A stretch of 64,000 bases of DNA from Hofstenia miamia (taxonomy: Eukaryota; Xenacoelomorpha; Acoela), in the NCBI GenBank assembly GCA_004352715.1, contig SCFE01000028.1, positions 783,424 to 847,423 of the forward strand, in the 5' to 3' direction. Every line of letters begins with the position of its first letter. The stretch's first letter is position 1. Below the pieces are notes generated by a model. That model saw only the letters and a list, made by a program, of their open reading frames with translations, made no database searches and was not told the origin of the DNA. The position numbers and the translations under genes were made by a program. Positions 39,501 to 46,559 of the stretch are shown here, one piece after another.

Positions 39501-42500
39501 TTTTTCAAATTAATGTCTTATTTCAAGCGGAGGACGCAAAAAATGCCGCCGCACGCAGGTGGTTAATCTATTAACAACAACATAATCTTTTAGAAAAACA
39601 ATTTAAGCATACAACTAATTTTACATATAGAAATAAATAGTGGTGAGTACGCATTGTATTCTAAGTCTGTGAAGTCATTGCATCACTATTTAATGACTAA
39701 TTTCTATGCCTCGCAGATTAGAAATGAGCGAATGTTCTATTTTATAATATTTTTTATTGATTCCGTGCCCCAAAATAAGCCTTTGATTTTATATGAACAT
39801 ACACATATTGACATAGTTATTGCATGAAGACTTTGTTTTTAAATAATACATTTGTTTTTTAATGCTAAAACGTTTATCATTAAATAAAAGATGCCCTAAT
39901 AAATATAGTTCTATTGTCAATAGATTTTTCAAATTAGTAATTATCAGTGCAATTCTTGATGACGTACTGACTGATCAAATTGCTTCCCTTCACATGGCGC
40001 TACAGTAAGTGGAGCAGTTGTCCCCTGAAAAGTCTCGTAATTCCGAACTAAAGGAATCTGTCCCCAAAACTCCAAAAATTGATTTACCAGATAGTTGGAT
40101 TCACAAGAAAAAACTCTTTACAAATTAAAAATGCATAAAAATCTGGATTCGCAATTCTTTGAGGCACTGTTACAAAACCTATGCGAAATTTGCGACTAGA
40201 GGAAAAGTAGAAAAATTTTGTAAACATTTTTGCGCGATAGGCAGTGTTGGCATGTCTTAAAGAGGACCTGTTTTTTGCAATGTTTTTCATAAAAAGAATT
40301 TTTTTCAAATTTATATACAACCTAATGGAAAATTTGAAAAATAATTTTTGGATTTCGTCCACTCTTACTTTCATAACCGATATTCTAAAGAGAAAAGAGT
40401 AAAACTTGCGTTTTATTTACGTGTATGAAGCCAAAAATTAATATGGATAAGTTTATCACAATTCTATGTTTGCTACTATGTGTCATCAACAAAATTTTAG
40501 TATCCTGAGGTGGATCTGTATAATAGCAAAAAAACATTATATTAAACTTTTAAAACTTTTTAAAAGATTAAAACGTTTTTTTGTAAAAATACACTTTTTT
40601 GAAACTCTCGCGAGAAGATATCGAATAAAACAAAAACACAAAGTTGATAAATAACCCATGCGTAAAACATTGCACACTCATTTATGGTATCCTATATACA
40701 GCATTAATCGTAACATTGAGCAGAATAGCAGGTGAAAAAATATTTTGCGTGGGAAAAAGAAAACCGCAAATAGAATATATAATTAATGACCGTCTAGCGA
40801 ATTCAAACTAAACTTTTGAATTAGAAGATAATAACAAATGAATACACATGGTGATGCAAAGAGTGATTGGACTTAAATCATTAAAACCCGAATGATCTCT
40901 AAAAGGACACTAAATAAAACTGTCGCAAGTTGAGTTGGAAACTGAGTGTTTTTGCGATATATTTCAAATTAAAGCTACGACTTTCCTTACAAAACCAAGC
41001 AGTTTTATGTTGCTTATGCATCCTATTTTATCTTATTGAAAGACGGCGGCGTTGTTCAATTAATAAATAACAAATGTAGTTCAATGAAATTTATCACAAA
41101 TTGGCCGCAAACGATGAAGATACTGAATGGACCTTCGTTGGAAATTTCAATTATAATGATGAACATACATTCAGCAAAATAAAAGAATTACAAAAATGCG
41201 ATTACTTCCATTACAAGAAAAGCGCGAAGCCACAGACATTTTGCATATATGAACAATCACTAGTAGTGATAACTACCTTTGTCACAATCATTTGTTTCAT
41301 AAAAATTATGCAAGAGTAGAATACAGTTGATTTTGTATTTGTTGTTAATCCGAGGACATATCTTGACTCACTACCTTTATCCTGCTGCAGTTTGCCTAAC
41401 TGGTTTTCCAAAACATCGAAAAAATTTAAAAAAGCATATCAAACTGTTTTCAGTAATATCAATTGGTGTTAGAAAAATACGTAGTTAACACAACATTCAG
41501 AAAACAATTTAAACAATATGTGGAGAAGAATTTGTGTGACGAATCTAATCCTTTTAATACTTATTAATATCAATTATCCAGAAAGAAAACACGACGACAA
41601 TATTGGAAATGCTAAAAATTAGTTCAAATCGTCTGCAAATATTCGGTTACGTTTTTAATGTCATTAAAACAAATTGAAACTAACAAAAGAATCGTTAAAA
41701 AATCGGTGAGTATTGTTATATGCAATAAAACGCTAACCGTCATGCTTAAGTTGGTAGACGTTAAGGTGGTTGGATTCATTCAACGTTTGACCGGAAACTG
41801 GATGAATCAGTTTCCAGCATGTGAGATCCTCTCCGTCACTTCTACTAGGGCAGGTTGGTGAAAGAAACTTTCCTTCTAAACCCATACTATTATGCTAAGC
41901 ATAAATAAATCGGAGTTCTTAAATATTCATACAATGTATAAATTTATTAAGAATACGTTAAATGTTTTTCTAAAAGTAGCATTAATCATAAGAAATCTCA
42001 AAACAATCTGCCAATCCCACAGTATTGAGTGAACTTTCCTCAATTTAATAGCTACATACTGCTCTTCAGTAAAAATTGCGCAGTTCACTGTTAACAAACG
42101 AGATTTTAGAATAAAATTAAAAACCATTTTGAAATCAAATTATAAAATACGTTGGTAACAGAAAATTTAGCACTGGACAACGGTTAATTAGAACTTGCTT
42201 AGATAAATTCCCTAATGAGGAGTAATCCTAGATATTTCGATTCATATTGAGATGTATTACAGTCTCATACATTCCACCTATCCTCTTCTTAAACAACTGT
42301 ATTTTTACTTTTCACAAAACCAACAAACAACACTAGGGACGCGATAATGTCGAATAAATCATAAATTTCTATAGTGTGTGGGAGATATCATTTCATATAC
42401 TTCTAGTGCAGAAGAGCAACGTGATTTTTTGTTCTTTAGTCTTAGACTTCAAACACACAACCTTGTTTGTAGTTGAAAATTGATAAACACACTGATATAA

Positions 42501-42687
42501 ATCCAAAGATTAAAAAAATTAACACATTTCAAATTTTAGAGGAAGACGATAAAAAACAAGTACCTGTGAAGTTTTTGGGGAGACATAACTCTTTAAGTTT
42601 CTTCACTGTGATATCAGTGGAAACCTGTACCACCTGCTCGTTACCAGTGATATCAGTTATAGTCAATGTTATCTCACCATCTCCCAT
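9470..42687 (-). CDS. UBAC1: UBAC1/KPC2 orthologue (ubiquitin-associated domain protein 1), whole gene, 12 exons found
   Basis: UBAC1 (KPC2) is the adaptor of the KPC E3 ligase: its ubiquitin-like (UBL) part contacts the RING subunit KPC1, and its UBA domains bind ubiquitin and help deliver substrates to the proteasome. Coding exons on the minus strand, 5' to 3': 42687-42564, 41830-41738, 37635-37586 (exact copy at 38863-38814), 35950-35843, one missing, 26706-26660, 23761-23659, 15138-15024, 14922-14763, 11853-11767, 10741-10603, 9839-9699 (or stop at 9694), 9597-9470. Splice phases agree across every joint except around the missing exon; the 42564/41830 joint agrees only with the weaker acceptor. 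The product is about 390 residues to the first stop, against about 405 in human UBAC1. Domain order (UBL, UBA1, UBA2, STI1-like) matches the family from my knowledge of it; no alignment was run. The gene spans 33 kb because its introns are filled with transposons. Confidence 0.88.
9694..9839 (-). CDS. UBAC1: UBAC1 coding exon 12: C-terminal STI1-like segment, with a stop
   Basis: Reads LEDMLEHPNNMHQYLNDPDT then GPLLVQVSNIYSSERHIKDT and SSSPPHG before a TAG at 9694-9696. FEDMLENP and NDPETGPxxxQxS are family signatures, so a stop here gives a protein of normal family length. A GTTAGG donor-like site overlaps the last codon (exon would end at 9699) and is in phase with a further exon at 9470-9597, so two C-termini are possible. 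Confidence 0.88.
10603..10741 (-). CDS. UBAC1: UBAC1 coding exon 11: end of UBA2 and STI1-like region
   Basis: Begins CNWLLGDRSPSVEEFQAGMS and ends MNSPVIQLALNNPKTLL. CxWLLGDR and NPVVQLxLxNPKTLL are diagnostic of UBAC1. Donor GTTCGT leaves one base, completing an alanine codon with exon 12. Confidence 0.9.
11767..11853 (-). CDS. UBAC1: UBAC1 coding exon 10: second UBA domain
   Basis: Exactly 29 codons: ALTHLLEMGFEFQESLDALR then VNCNNQANA. LLEMGF and LDALRVN are the hallmark segments of UBA domain 2 in UBAC1. Acceptor GTTTTAG, donor GTAAGA, phase 0 at both ends. Confidence 0.9.
14763..14922 (-). CDS. UBAC1: UBAC1 coding exon 9: end of UBA1 and acidic linker
   Basis: 53 codons from acceptor TTTTTAG to donor GTAAGT. 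It begins MKVDLAMEWLLGNEG, the third helix of UBA1 (AMEWL is the family signature), then an E/S-rich linker, then KRFREMSFRPCEK. It leaves in phase 0. The methionine at its start is internal, not a start codon. Confidence 0.88.
15024..15138 (-). CDS. UBAC1: UBAC1 coding exon 8: first UBA domain, N-terminal half
   Basis: Reads VIEAGKKSSKSVDPLKLRQL followed by IEMGFDAEQGKIALCNN. LRQLxEMGF is the ubiquitin-contact loop (MGF) of UBA domain 1. It starts with two bases completing the codon from exon 7 and ends with GA before donor GTATGG, so the domain is split by an intron. Confidence 0.88.
16800..18115 (+). pseudogene. Decayed piggyBac transposase, interrupted by a hAT MITE
   Basis: Pieces appear in the order of a piggyBac protein. 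An acidic N-terminal segment (SGDEDNNTDNNFDALSSKQL, ~16880-16945) is followed by SRYDAVTLFELFFDR (~17035-17080). After the MITE at 17146-17437 come LPRGSIYFQRDKNTNILIIS and WKNNSIDNL with SVHSIGKVSLL (17496-17840). The cysteine-rich C-terminal domain follows: HWIAVNDKQLRCAVCKRNST and RKCEKMQ (~17980-18060). Frames change repeatedly, so it is a fossil. Confidence 0.72.
17146..17437. mobile_element. hAT-type MITE, 292 bp
   Basis: Ends are TAGGGAGTGACA and TGTCACTCTCTA, an imperfect inverted repeat. It is flanked by 8-bp near-identical target duplications AAACTGTC (17138-17145) and GAACTGTC (17438-17445). The right subterminal part carries repeated CCGACCCG/GGTCGGGT words. The 8-bp duplication is typical of hAT elements. 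It sits inside the piggyBac fossil, so it inserted later. Confidence 0.7.
18512..19522 (-). CDS. Intronless TRIM-like RING/B-box/coiled-coil protein, 336 aa
   Basis: Likely a RING-type E3 ubiquitin ligase. A C3HC4 RING occupies residues 10-49 (C10, C13, C25, H27, C30, C33, C46, C49). A second cysteine/histidine-rich segment, residues 85-136 (C85, C88, C100, C103, C108, C111, H115, C120, C125, C128, H133, H136), fits B-box zinc fingers. Residues about 141-270 form a K/E-rich helical coiled coil, as in TRIM dimerisation arms. There is no recognisable B30.2, NHL or filamin domain; the protein ends in a short tail with a CSMCCM cluster. The first methionine (MADYSDLVTCAIC) lies directly before the RING. 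The gene is a single exon nested in UBAC1 intron 7, same strand, which suggests a retrocopy or a tandemly expanded TRIM-type family. I cannot assign a specific orthologue. Confidence 0.85.
   Translation of the reverse strand: MADYSDLVTCAICLEIYDEPYALACLHSFCKKCLEDLNRNGKLNVCPVCLKPANFSAIKPDFRTKQLTQLINSERPKDASSPNVCNQCEDELCSDEANFCKNCDSIMCMDCTILHNKVSCKKFFCVTCAVMQHRNHTIKTLKELKMQISTAILKNAENTREKLLKIESLANKSEEAWKSIEEKCNDFQESCQKRRDLIIEQAKKACDNEIAAMQDIKSRLQEKHMANINRLSLLHERIANLMTHSKESLMKKSYPDLKELSEKVGNNLENEYKTSMNSTEYKFNPKISVQIREKGIDKYINDYIGKFTVDDSGFNWDLVATCSMCCMTKKTMLYFT
21651..21974. mobile_element. hAT-type MITE, 324 bp
   Basis: Left end TAGACTTGTCAACGAGC and right end GCTCATTGACAAATCTG are inverted repeats with a few differences. 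Target duplication is ATTATACG (21643-21650) and ATTATACT (21975-21982). GAGCCGAGC words repeat inside both ends; the centre is AT-rich and non-coding. Confidence 0.72.
22574..22600. repeat. (TA)n microsatellite
   Basis: An uninterrupted TA run of about 13 units in a UBAC1 intron. Confidence 0.9.
23090..23128. repeat. (TATG)n microsatellite
   Basis: TATG units with one interruption, just before the foldback element. Confidence 0.85.
23195..23375. mobile_element. Near-perfect foldback MITE, 181 bp (PIF/Harbinger-like)
   Basis: The two arms, each about 83 bp, are nearly perfect reverse complements around a ~12-base centre (AAGTAGAGAAT). Ends are TACCCCG and CGGGGTA, flanked by TTA on both sides, a 3-bp duplication as made by PIF/Harbinger elements. 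It lies in UBAC1 intron 7 and its transcript would form a long hairpin. Confidence 0.75.
23659..23761 (-). CDS. UBAC1: UBAC1 coding exon 7
   Basis: Encodes 34 residues, FHGDIRKILITLINVAYKIL and then CYDHDAVEMFKEAT, plus one base before donor GTTAGA. It matches the human segment [21 protein letters not shown]...DAVELFKKA closely enough to anchor the gene identity. Acceptor TTATTTAG is in phase 0; the split codon with exon 8 gives glutamate. Confidence 0.85.
24000..26640. other. UBAC1 intron, no gene seen
   Basis: Non-coding and AT-rich. GAGCCGGATTTAAGCC near 23981-23997 resembles the hAT terminus found at 32852-32868, so a degraded hAT end probably lies here. Confidence 0.5.
26660..26706 (-). 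CDS. UBAC1: UBAC1 coding exon 6
   Basis: A 47-bp exon: two bases completing a split codon, then ENTAVDIAYFPSQLQ, then donor GTGCGA. Acceptor ATTGCAAG. It leaves in phase 0, exactly as the next exon requires. The position fits the helix just before the conserved LRKIL segment of the family. The upstream partner exon, which must end in phase 1, was not located. Confidence 0.65.
26958..27376. mobile_element. Probable hAT-like MITE relic with GGGTC/GACCC words
   Basis: Begins CAGGGCTGTAAATGGGTCAG and is filled with GACCCAACC, CCAACCCAAACC and GACCCGACCCATTTA words in opposite orientations near its two sides. A CAGGG start is typical of hAT ends, but I could not find a matching right terminus or target duplication, so the right border is approximate. 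Confidence 0.4.
27380..29750. other. UBAC1 intron, no gene seen
   Basis: No supportable gene or complete element. The missing short UBAC1 exon (phase 0 in, phase 1 out) should lie between 26707 and 35842, so possibly here. Confidence 0.5.
29751..30018. repeat. Tandem duplication, ~130-bp units
   Basis: 29751-29877 and 29878-30018 both run from AATTTTCAAAGAAAACTT through GAATCCACTTTAATAGAAAA to GGGAAATGGCC. The second copy has an extra ~22-base insert. Confidence 0.8.
30024..31102. repeat. Tandem duplication, two units of ~540 bp
   Basis: 30024-30561 and 30566-31102 are near-identical, each starting CCACGCTTTAGGGGGCCTGC and ending AACCTTTATTATG. They differ by scattered substitutions and small indels, so the duplication is not brand new. 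They belong to the hAT-derived block that follows. Confidence 0.85.
31150..33160 (+). pseudogene. hAT-family (ZMYM/DUF4371-like) transposase relic, copy A
   Basis: Near 31185-31260 the plus strand reads RAHCLNLVGLFCADVASSTH, the conserved (C/R)AxHxLNLV segment of dead hAT transposases of the ZMYM type, ending in the STHR motif. The rest is shredded; one open stretch (32266-32463) reads KIVEAATYVNENKHHLYFSH. CAGTGGCGTACGCAAAAGGG at 31291 and GCTTTAATCCGGCTCTG ending at 32868 look like hAT termini. The block is duplicated downstream of 33790. Confidence 0.55.
33453..33789 (-). pseudogene. mariner-type element, 3' half (transposase C-terminus and terminal repeat)
   Basis: CAGGGTCCCGCAGGTAAATT follows a TA at 33453-33454, as in Tc1/mariner ends. 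The minus-strand frame from 33788 down to a stop at 33578 reads SPDLNVCDYWLFSVIEGRSN then TKPHPNINSLKTSIQRAF and FRQRISKIIKAKGDHIE. PDLNxxDYW holds the third catalytic aspartate of mariner transposases. The element is cut off at the N at 33790. Confidence 0.8.
33790..33790. other. Single N, assembly junction
   Basis: The mariner fragment stops here and sequence identical to 31459 onward begins on the next base. The N therefore marks a join of uncertain length rather than one ambiguous base. Confidence 0.85.
33791..35115. repeat. Second copy (B) of the hAT-derived block
   Basis: 33791-34036 repeats 31459-31700; 34046-34530 repeats ~32060-32550; 34528-34800 repeats 32556-32830 (also present at 33163-33425); 34849-35115 repeats 32877-33160. 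Order and orientation are conserved, with scattered differences and indels. The copy begins exactly at the single N. Confidence 0.85.
35843..35950 (-). CDS. UBAC1: UBAC1 coding exon 4: charged linker
   Basis: Exactly 36 codons in phase 0, from acceptor TTGTTTAG to donor GTAAGT. It reads SKQKGKPDMNTIAS through ADIEAKNQSRKADDPVSFID. This is the only frame without a stop, and its K/E/Q/D-rich composition matches the linker between the UBL and the first UBA domain in UBAC1. It joins exon 3 in phase. It does not join the exon at 26660-26706 in phase, so a short exon between them is still missing. Confidence 0.65.
36081..36116. other. Perfect 10-bp stem, 16-base loop
   Basis: TACCGTTGGC (36081-36090) and GCCAACGGTA (36107-36116) are exact reverse complements, about 130 bp upstream of UBAC1 exon 4 in the transcript's direction. 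It may be a chance hairpin or the core of a short foldback. Confidence 0.6.
37550..37702. repeat. Exact 153-bp duplication carrying UBAC1 exon 3 (copy 1)
   Basis: Identical at every base to 38778-38930. The copies are direct, 1228 bp apart. The homology ends abruptly on both sides (A versus G at the left; G versus A at the right). Confidence 0.9.
37586..37635 (-). CDS. UBAC1: UBAC1 coding exon 3 (copy 1)
   Basis: A 50-bp exon encoding NLVFIRKRTMLQSFPH, between acceptor ATGTTTAG and donor GTAAGT. It enters with two leading bases and leaves in phase 0, matching exons 2 and 4. LVFIRKR corresponds to the end of the UBL fold in the family (VLLLIKKR in human). An identical copy lies at 38814-38863. 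Because 50 is not a multiple of three, only one copy can be used per transcript. Confidence 0.78.
37754..38158. mobile_element. Harbinger-like MITE with compound inverted repeats
   Basis: The left end GCACCGTTTACACGATAAGT matches, inverted, both an internal site (37888-37911) and the right end (to 38158, ...ACTTATCGTGTAAATGGGTC). The outer ends have a GxACC start and an approximate TAA flank, like PIF/Harbinger. The internal inverted copy suggests two overlapping or nested foldbacks. The TTTACACG core is shared with the 23.2-kb element. Confidence 0.6.
38778..38930. repeat. Exact 153-bp duplication carrying UBAC1 exon 3 (copy 2)
   Basis: Second member of the direct pair described at 37550-37702; the spacer 37703-38777 holds the Harbinger-like MITE. 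Confidence 0.9.
38814..38863 (-). CDS. UBAC1: UBAC1 coding exon 3 (identical copy 2)
   Basis: Base-for-base identical to 37586-37635, including splice sites and flanks, inside a 153-bp exact duplication (37550-37702 = 38778-38930). It is either a recent exon duplication that would have to be spliced mutually exclusively, or an assembly duplication. The sequence alone cannot say which copy is used. Confidence 0.55.
39387..39558 (+). CDS. Candidate exon, antisense in a UBAC1 intron, unknown protein
   Basis: A 172-bp stretch between AATTCAG and CGCACGCAG|GTGGTT that is open in one frame for 56 codons (KIVLDSRFNEEIPFYEIDLC ... FQAEDAKNAAAR). Its GC content and mixed amino-acid composition stand out from the AT-rich surroundings. 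The other frames on both strands carry stops. I recognise no family, and no partner exon is proven. Confidence 0.3.
41738..41830 (-). CDS. UBAC1: UBAC1 coding exon 2: end of UBL region
   Basis: Reads EDLTCWKLIHPVSGQTLNES and then NHLNVYQLKHD, plus one base before donor GTTAGC. It aligns with the family segment around KLIHAAS and the following acidic stretch. The 3' side is firm: its phase joins the next exon as D-NLVFIRKR. The 5' boundary is uncertain. The better-looking acceptor (CCCTAG, exon would end at 41844) gives the wrong phase, while the phase-correct acceptor (GACGGAG, exon ends at 41830) has a poor pyrimidine tract. Confidence 0.75.
42564..42687 (-). CDS. UBAC1: UBAC1 coding exon 1: start codon and UBL strand region
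   Basis: Encodes 41 residues from ATG at 42687, beginning MGDGEITLTITDITG and ending KKLKELCLPKNFT, then one base (phase 1) before donor GTACTT. The pattern of alternating strands followed by VKKLKELC matches the start of the UBL region of UBAC1. This ATG was chosen because an in-frame stop lies just upstream (42700-42702). A possible acceptor (TTACAG, ending at 42694) sits two codons before the ATG, so the first codons could instead come from an unseen upstream exon. Confidence 0.8.
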
Positions 42688-43899
42688 GTAGAACTGTAAC
42701 TAAAAATGTAGGTTACCGTGTAAATTCACTTGATTCAGACAAGCTTAAGCGTGAGTGTACGTTTGCCAAAATAAATATAATACTATTGTCTTAAATCAAA
42801 TATTTGAGATGTTGCAATATATTACAATATACGTCAACTCGCTTGAAGAAACATATTAATATAAAATGGATTCTAAAAATTTTACAAAAAAATTTCCGAT
42901 TAATAAAGAGATCGAGTGAATCAGAAATACTTTCAATTCTATTTGCAAACAAAATTGGAAACAAAACAAACTTAATGCTTCGACATTTTAATATAAAATT
43001 TAATATTAAATCAAAGCAAAACGCGAATTAAATGCTCGCGTAATCAACAACGTTTTACCACTTCCTGTATATCAGAACTCAATGATCGGCAATGCCCTCA
43101 AACACAAACAAGATAAATAAAATGCAACTGAAATGGGAACATCGCAACTCACGGCTTCGATTCGATATTCGAAAGAATGACTTAAATGAAAAATTTAAAA
43201 CAGTTTATAAATCATAATAGTTCTTATTTGGCAAACAATAAGCAGAAATCTACAATAGAAAAATTTTGTGTTCTTGATAATAAGATTACCTTATATAGAA
43301 AGTCATCTATTTGTCTGTATTGTGAACTCCATTGCAGAAATTTACTTTTTTATAAAAATGTTTTCAATCGAACAAGTAATTTTCATTTATTTCTATCATC
43401 ATGCGGACAGCAAACTGATATGAACCGGAATTAGGTTAAATGTTAGGTGCATTCAATACCCGGAACATTTCTACCTGAGTTTGGAATGCGCAATCCAGAA
43501 ACCCTGAGCTAACCATACAAAAACAGCTTAAGTTATAGTGATTAAAAGGTCTTTTCAAATACACACTACAGTTTGTAGAAAGAAACAATATACATTTATA
43601 TATAATAAAATACTTTATATAAGCAAAACAATTTAACTAAAATGTGCACTTCAATTATATTAAGATTTGTAATACGCTAAAAAAGGTACAGGATAAAATT
43701 CAGCGGCACATTATATCAGGATCACATTGTTTCTTGAATACATATATTGCATCAAGGCTTATTAAATTGATGAATTGTTTGATGTAATTCAATATCCTTG
43801 TTGATAATAATTATATAATATTCTAAATGATTAATTCGGTCGAAGTAAATAGGGAATTACAGCATCGTTTGACATTTTTAAATTTGAAATATTTTTTTT

Positions 43900-45000
43900 G
43901 CAATTTAAATCTAACAATGATGACATCATTATTCTAACTAATATCATTGGCTACATTCTTGTAAATAACTTTCTTATTTAGAACCCGTTTTAAGGAGTTT
44001 CTGTTAGAAATTTTTTAAGGAAAAGCTTAATTAAGACCACCCCATTGTGATGCATAATGCAAAATGCAGCTCTTAAAAAACCTATCTTAAAATAAATGTA
44101 AAGTTCTTGTGGATTAACTCATTATATATTCTACATGAACATTCTAATTTAGATTGTATGATATATTCTAACCAAGTTCTAATACAGTATCAAAAATAAT
44201 ATTCGAGATTGACTAAAACAGATTACTCTTGATATATTAACATTAAAGTTGCTTGCACTAGTATTACTCAAAGTAATAAACTTATTATTGTAATCTTGTA
44301 TAACTTGATGAAAGATACTAATAGCTGATAACATTATATCATCCGCATTCCGGTAAATCACTTATAAACATTAAGAATAATAAAGGTCTATGGACCTTCC
44401 TTGAGAAGCTCCACTATTTATTGATATAGGACACGAGAGAAATCAGTTAATATTTACAATTTAATACCTCTCAGAAAATTATGAGTGAATTAAACGGATT
44501 AATCTCTCACCAATTCCGAAATGTCTCATATTCATTAACAATATTTTGAGTGAAATTGTATCACTTCATATGCAAATTTTGATATGTGTAGAGTACAGTT
44601 AGCAAATTTAAATCGCCAACATATATTTTGTTGATAATCCTATTAAAGAACATGGTAAATCAAATGCAAATAAATAAAATGTTAATCATCTTTCGATAGC
44701 TTCAGGAGAAAAAACACATGCACATACAGATGAAAAGCGTACACGTGTTCTTTGATGCAATGACAACATTGTAAGTAAACTCAAACACACAAATGGTATT
44801 TAGCTGAGAGTTTTCCTAACAATCAGAACACAGTCATGTGTACCAGAACATCGACCAGACTTAGAGGGCATATAATTCAGAAGAAAAATTGTTGCATCAA
44901 GCCATTTTTCTGTAAAGCAGCATATTTGAGGCTTACATAGTTTTAGTAAGTTCCTCATTGAAATTTTTTTAGAAACATTCCTAATGTACTCAACATTTAG
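43900..45000 (-). pseudogene. LINE relic: endonuclease and reverse transcriptase pieces
   Basis: At ~44965-44798 the minus strand reads MRNLLKLCKPQICCFTEKWL then DATIFLLNYMPSKSG. This is the start of an AP-endonuclease domain; the glutamate in TEKWL is the usual catalytic one. At ~44420-44300 come SGASQG, then (shifted) LLFLMFISDLP, then (shifted) NADDIMLSA, the RT motifs including the DD pair. The domains lie too close together, so the middle is deleted. Confidence 0.65.
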
Positions 45001-45994
45001 GACGCTTTTTCGCTAATTCATTGTTTAGTCAAGCATTATAACGAATTTCATTAAATAATGGAATTTTTGAAATCATCTAAATAATGATTTCTATTTAAGT
45101 GTTAAAATCGTTAGTAACATTTTCTATAGAAGTCACATTTGAAGATCTCTGGAAAAAATATTAGGGACTCAAAATGACTTTCACAAATAATACAAATTTT
45201 GAAAAATGGCCGATTCAGCTGAAACTTGGTTATTATATGGGTTTAGCAGACTTTGTATATAAAAAACAAAACGGTAAAATTCCCCAATATACGACTTCGA
45301 TGATAAATACATGTAACATTATTATATATCTCTATTTTTCAATTGCTACCTGTGAGTCCAAAATGCCTTAAGCTTTTAATAAGCATCAAAATACATGATT
45401 GGGAGTCGAAACTACAGTTAGCCAGTGCGTTCAACTGAAACTGAAATTAAGTGTACTGAAATGAATTGGTCAAAACTGAAACTGCACTCGAATTCAATAA
45501 GAAATTTAAACAAAATTAAAAGTGAAACTGAAAAAAATTTATTTAACTTTCTACATAGTCAATTTCATATCTTTGTTTGTAGCAATCATTACTCTATCCT
45601 GAAGGCTTTCAATACACATTCTCTACTATATTAATTACTATTCTTAAAAATTTATCCCAGCATATAACATTAACATTGCTATATATGCTAATTTAATAAA
45701 GCTAATTTGTCATTGCAGTTAATAATTAAACAAAATTTTTAACGTCTTTGATTCCTAGAAGCAATTTAGGTACAAAACTGAAATATAAAACTGAAGCTGA
45801 AATAGGCTGACTTTGAACTGAAATTTTCTGGATTTTAATTTAGTTGAACACACTACCGTGGGTAGGATTTATCATGAAAAAATGGACAGCCGTCGCAGTA
45901 TTCTCCTAAAAATTTGAAAGAATTAGTTCAAACATCGTTTATTGAATAAATTGTTGTTAATTCACGGTGAGTTTCAAAACGCACGATTATTAAA

Positions 45995-46048
45995 TACACG
46001 AAATTCCGCTACACGATGAATTAAGATACACGAAATACTGATACACGA
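45995..46048. repeat. Degenerate tandem repeat, TACACGA every 15-17 bases
   Basis: TACACGA starts at 45995, 46010, 46027 and 46042, with AT-rich spacers (GAAAT, GATGAAT). Confidence 0.6.
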
Positions 46049-46414
46049 CAAAAGTGATGCACATCAATGCACTGGTAGTAATAAATTAATTACACGCACA
46101 CGCTCATTTTAATTTTAAAACTACAGATTGATAACAGTGGAGTGCTGAATGCAATTAAGCGCGTGCATAATAAAGCAAACAATTATGAGTTTGATAAAAA
46201 TTTAGAGAAAGCTACACTATTACGCAAAATCAACATCTGAATCTTGTTGGCATTTGAAACAATTTCCTTTTTTGCAGGGTTAGAAAACTTCTCTAATCAT
46301 CAAAATACCAGAAATCAAATGAATCAATGGTAACGCTTGGTAAATTAAGTGCTTAATGTTTAAAATAGAGGAAATTAAATCTAATTGTAGTGTTCAACGA
46401 TAACTATAAACAAG

Positions 46415-46454
46415 ATGGAGATGGCCACACTCAAATACATGCGAAACTCCAAGG
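46415..46454 (+). CDS. Candidate first coding exon (weak)
   Basis: ATG at 46415 opens MEMATLKYMRNSK, ending at a textbook donor AAGG|GTAAGT. An acceptor TTTATTTTTTCCAG about 100 bp downstream (ends near 46555) would add about 20 codons in frame before a stop. The donor is strong, but there is no homology or longer frame to support a gene. Confidence 0.2.
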
Positions 46455-46559
46455 GTAAGTAGACCCCGCGGAAAGCTTATAATTAAATTGTAAAAACATT
46501 TATAAGATATATTAAGTTTCACTTCAGCACACAATTCATTTATTTTTTCCAGCCAGGTC

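Noticed and set aside
41658-41861. 67-codon plus-strand frame
   Set aside because: Antisense of UBAC1 exon 2.
42473-42691. 72-codon plus-strand frame
   Set aside because: Its second half is the antisense of UBAC1 exon 1, whose minus-strand reading matches the family.
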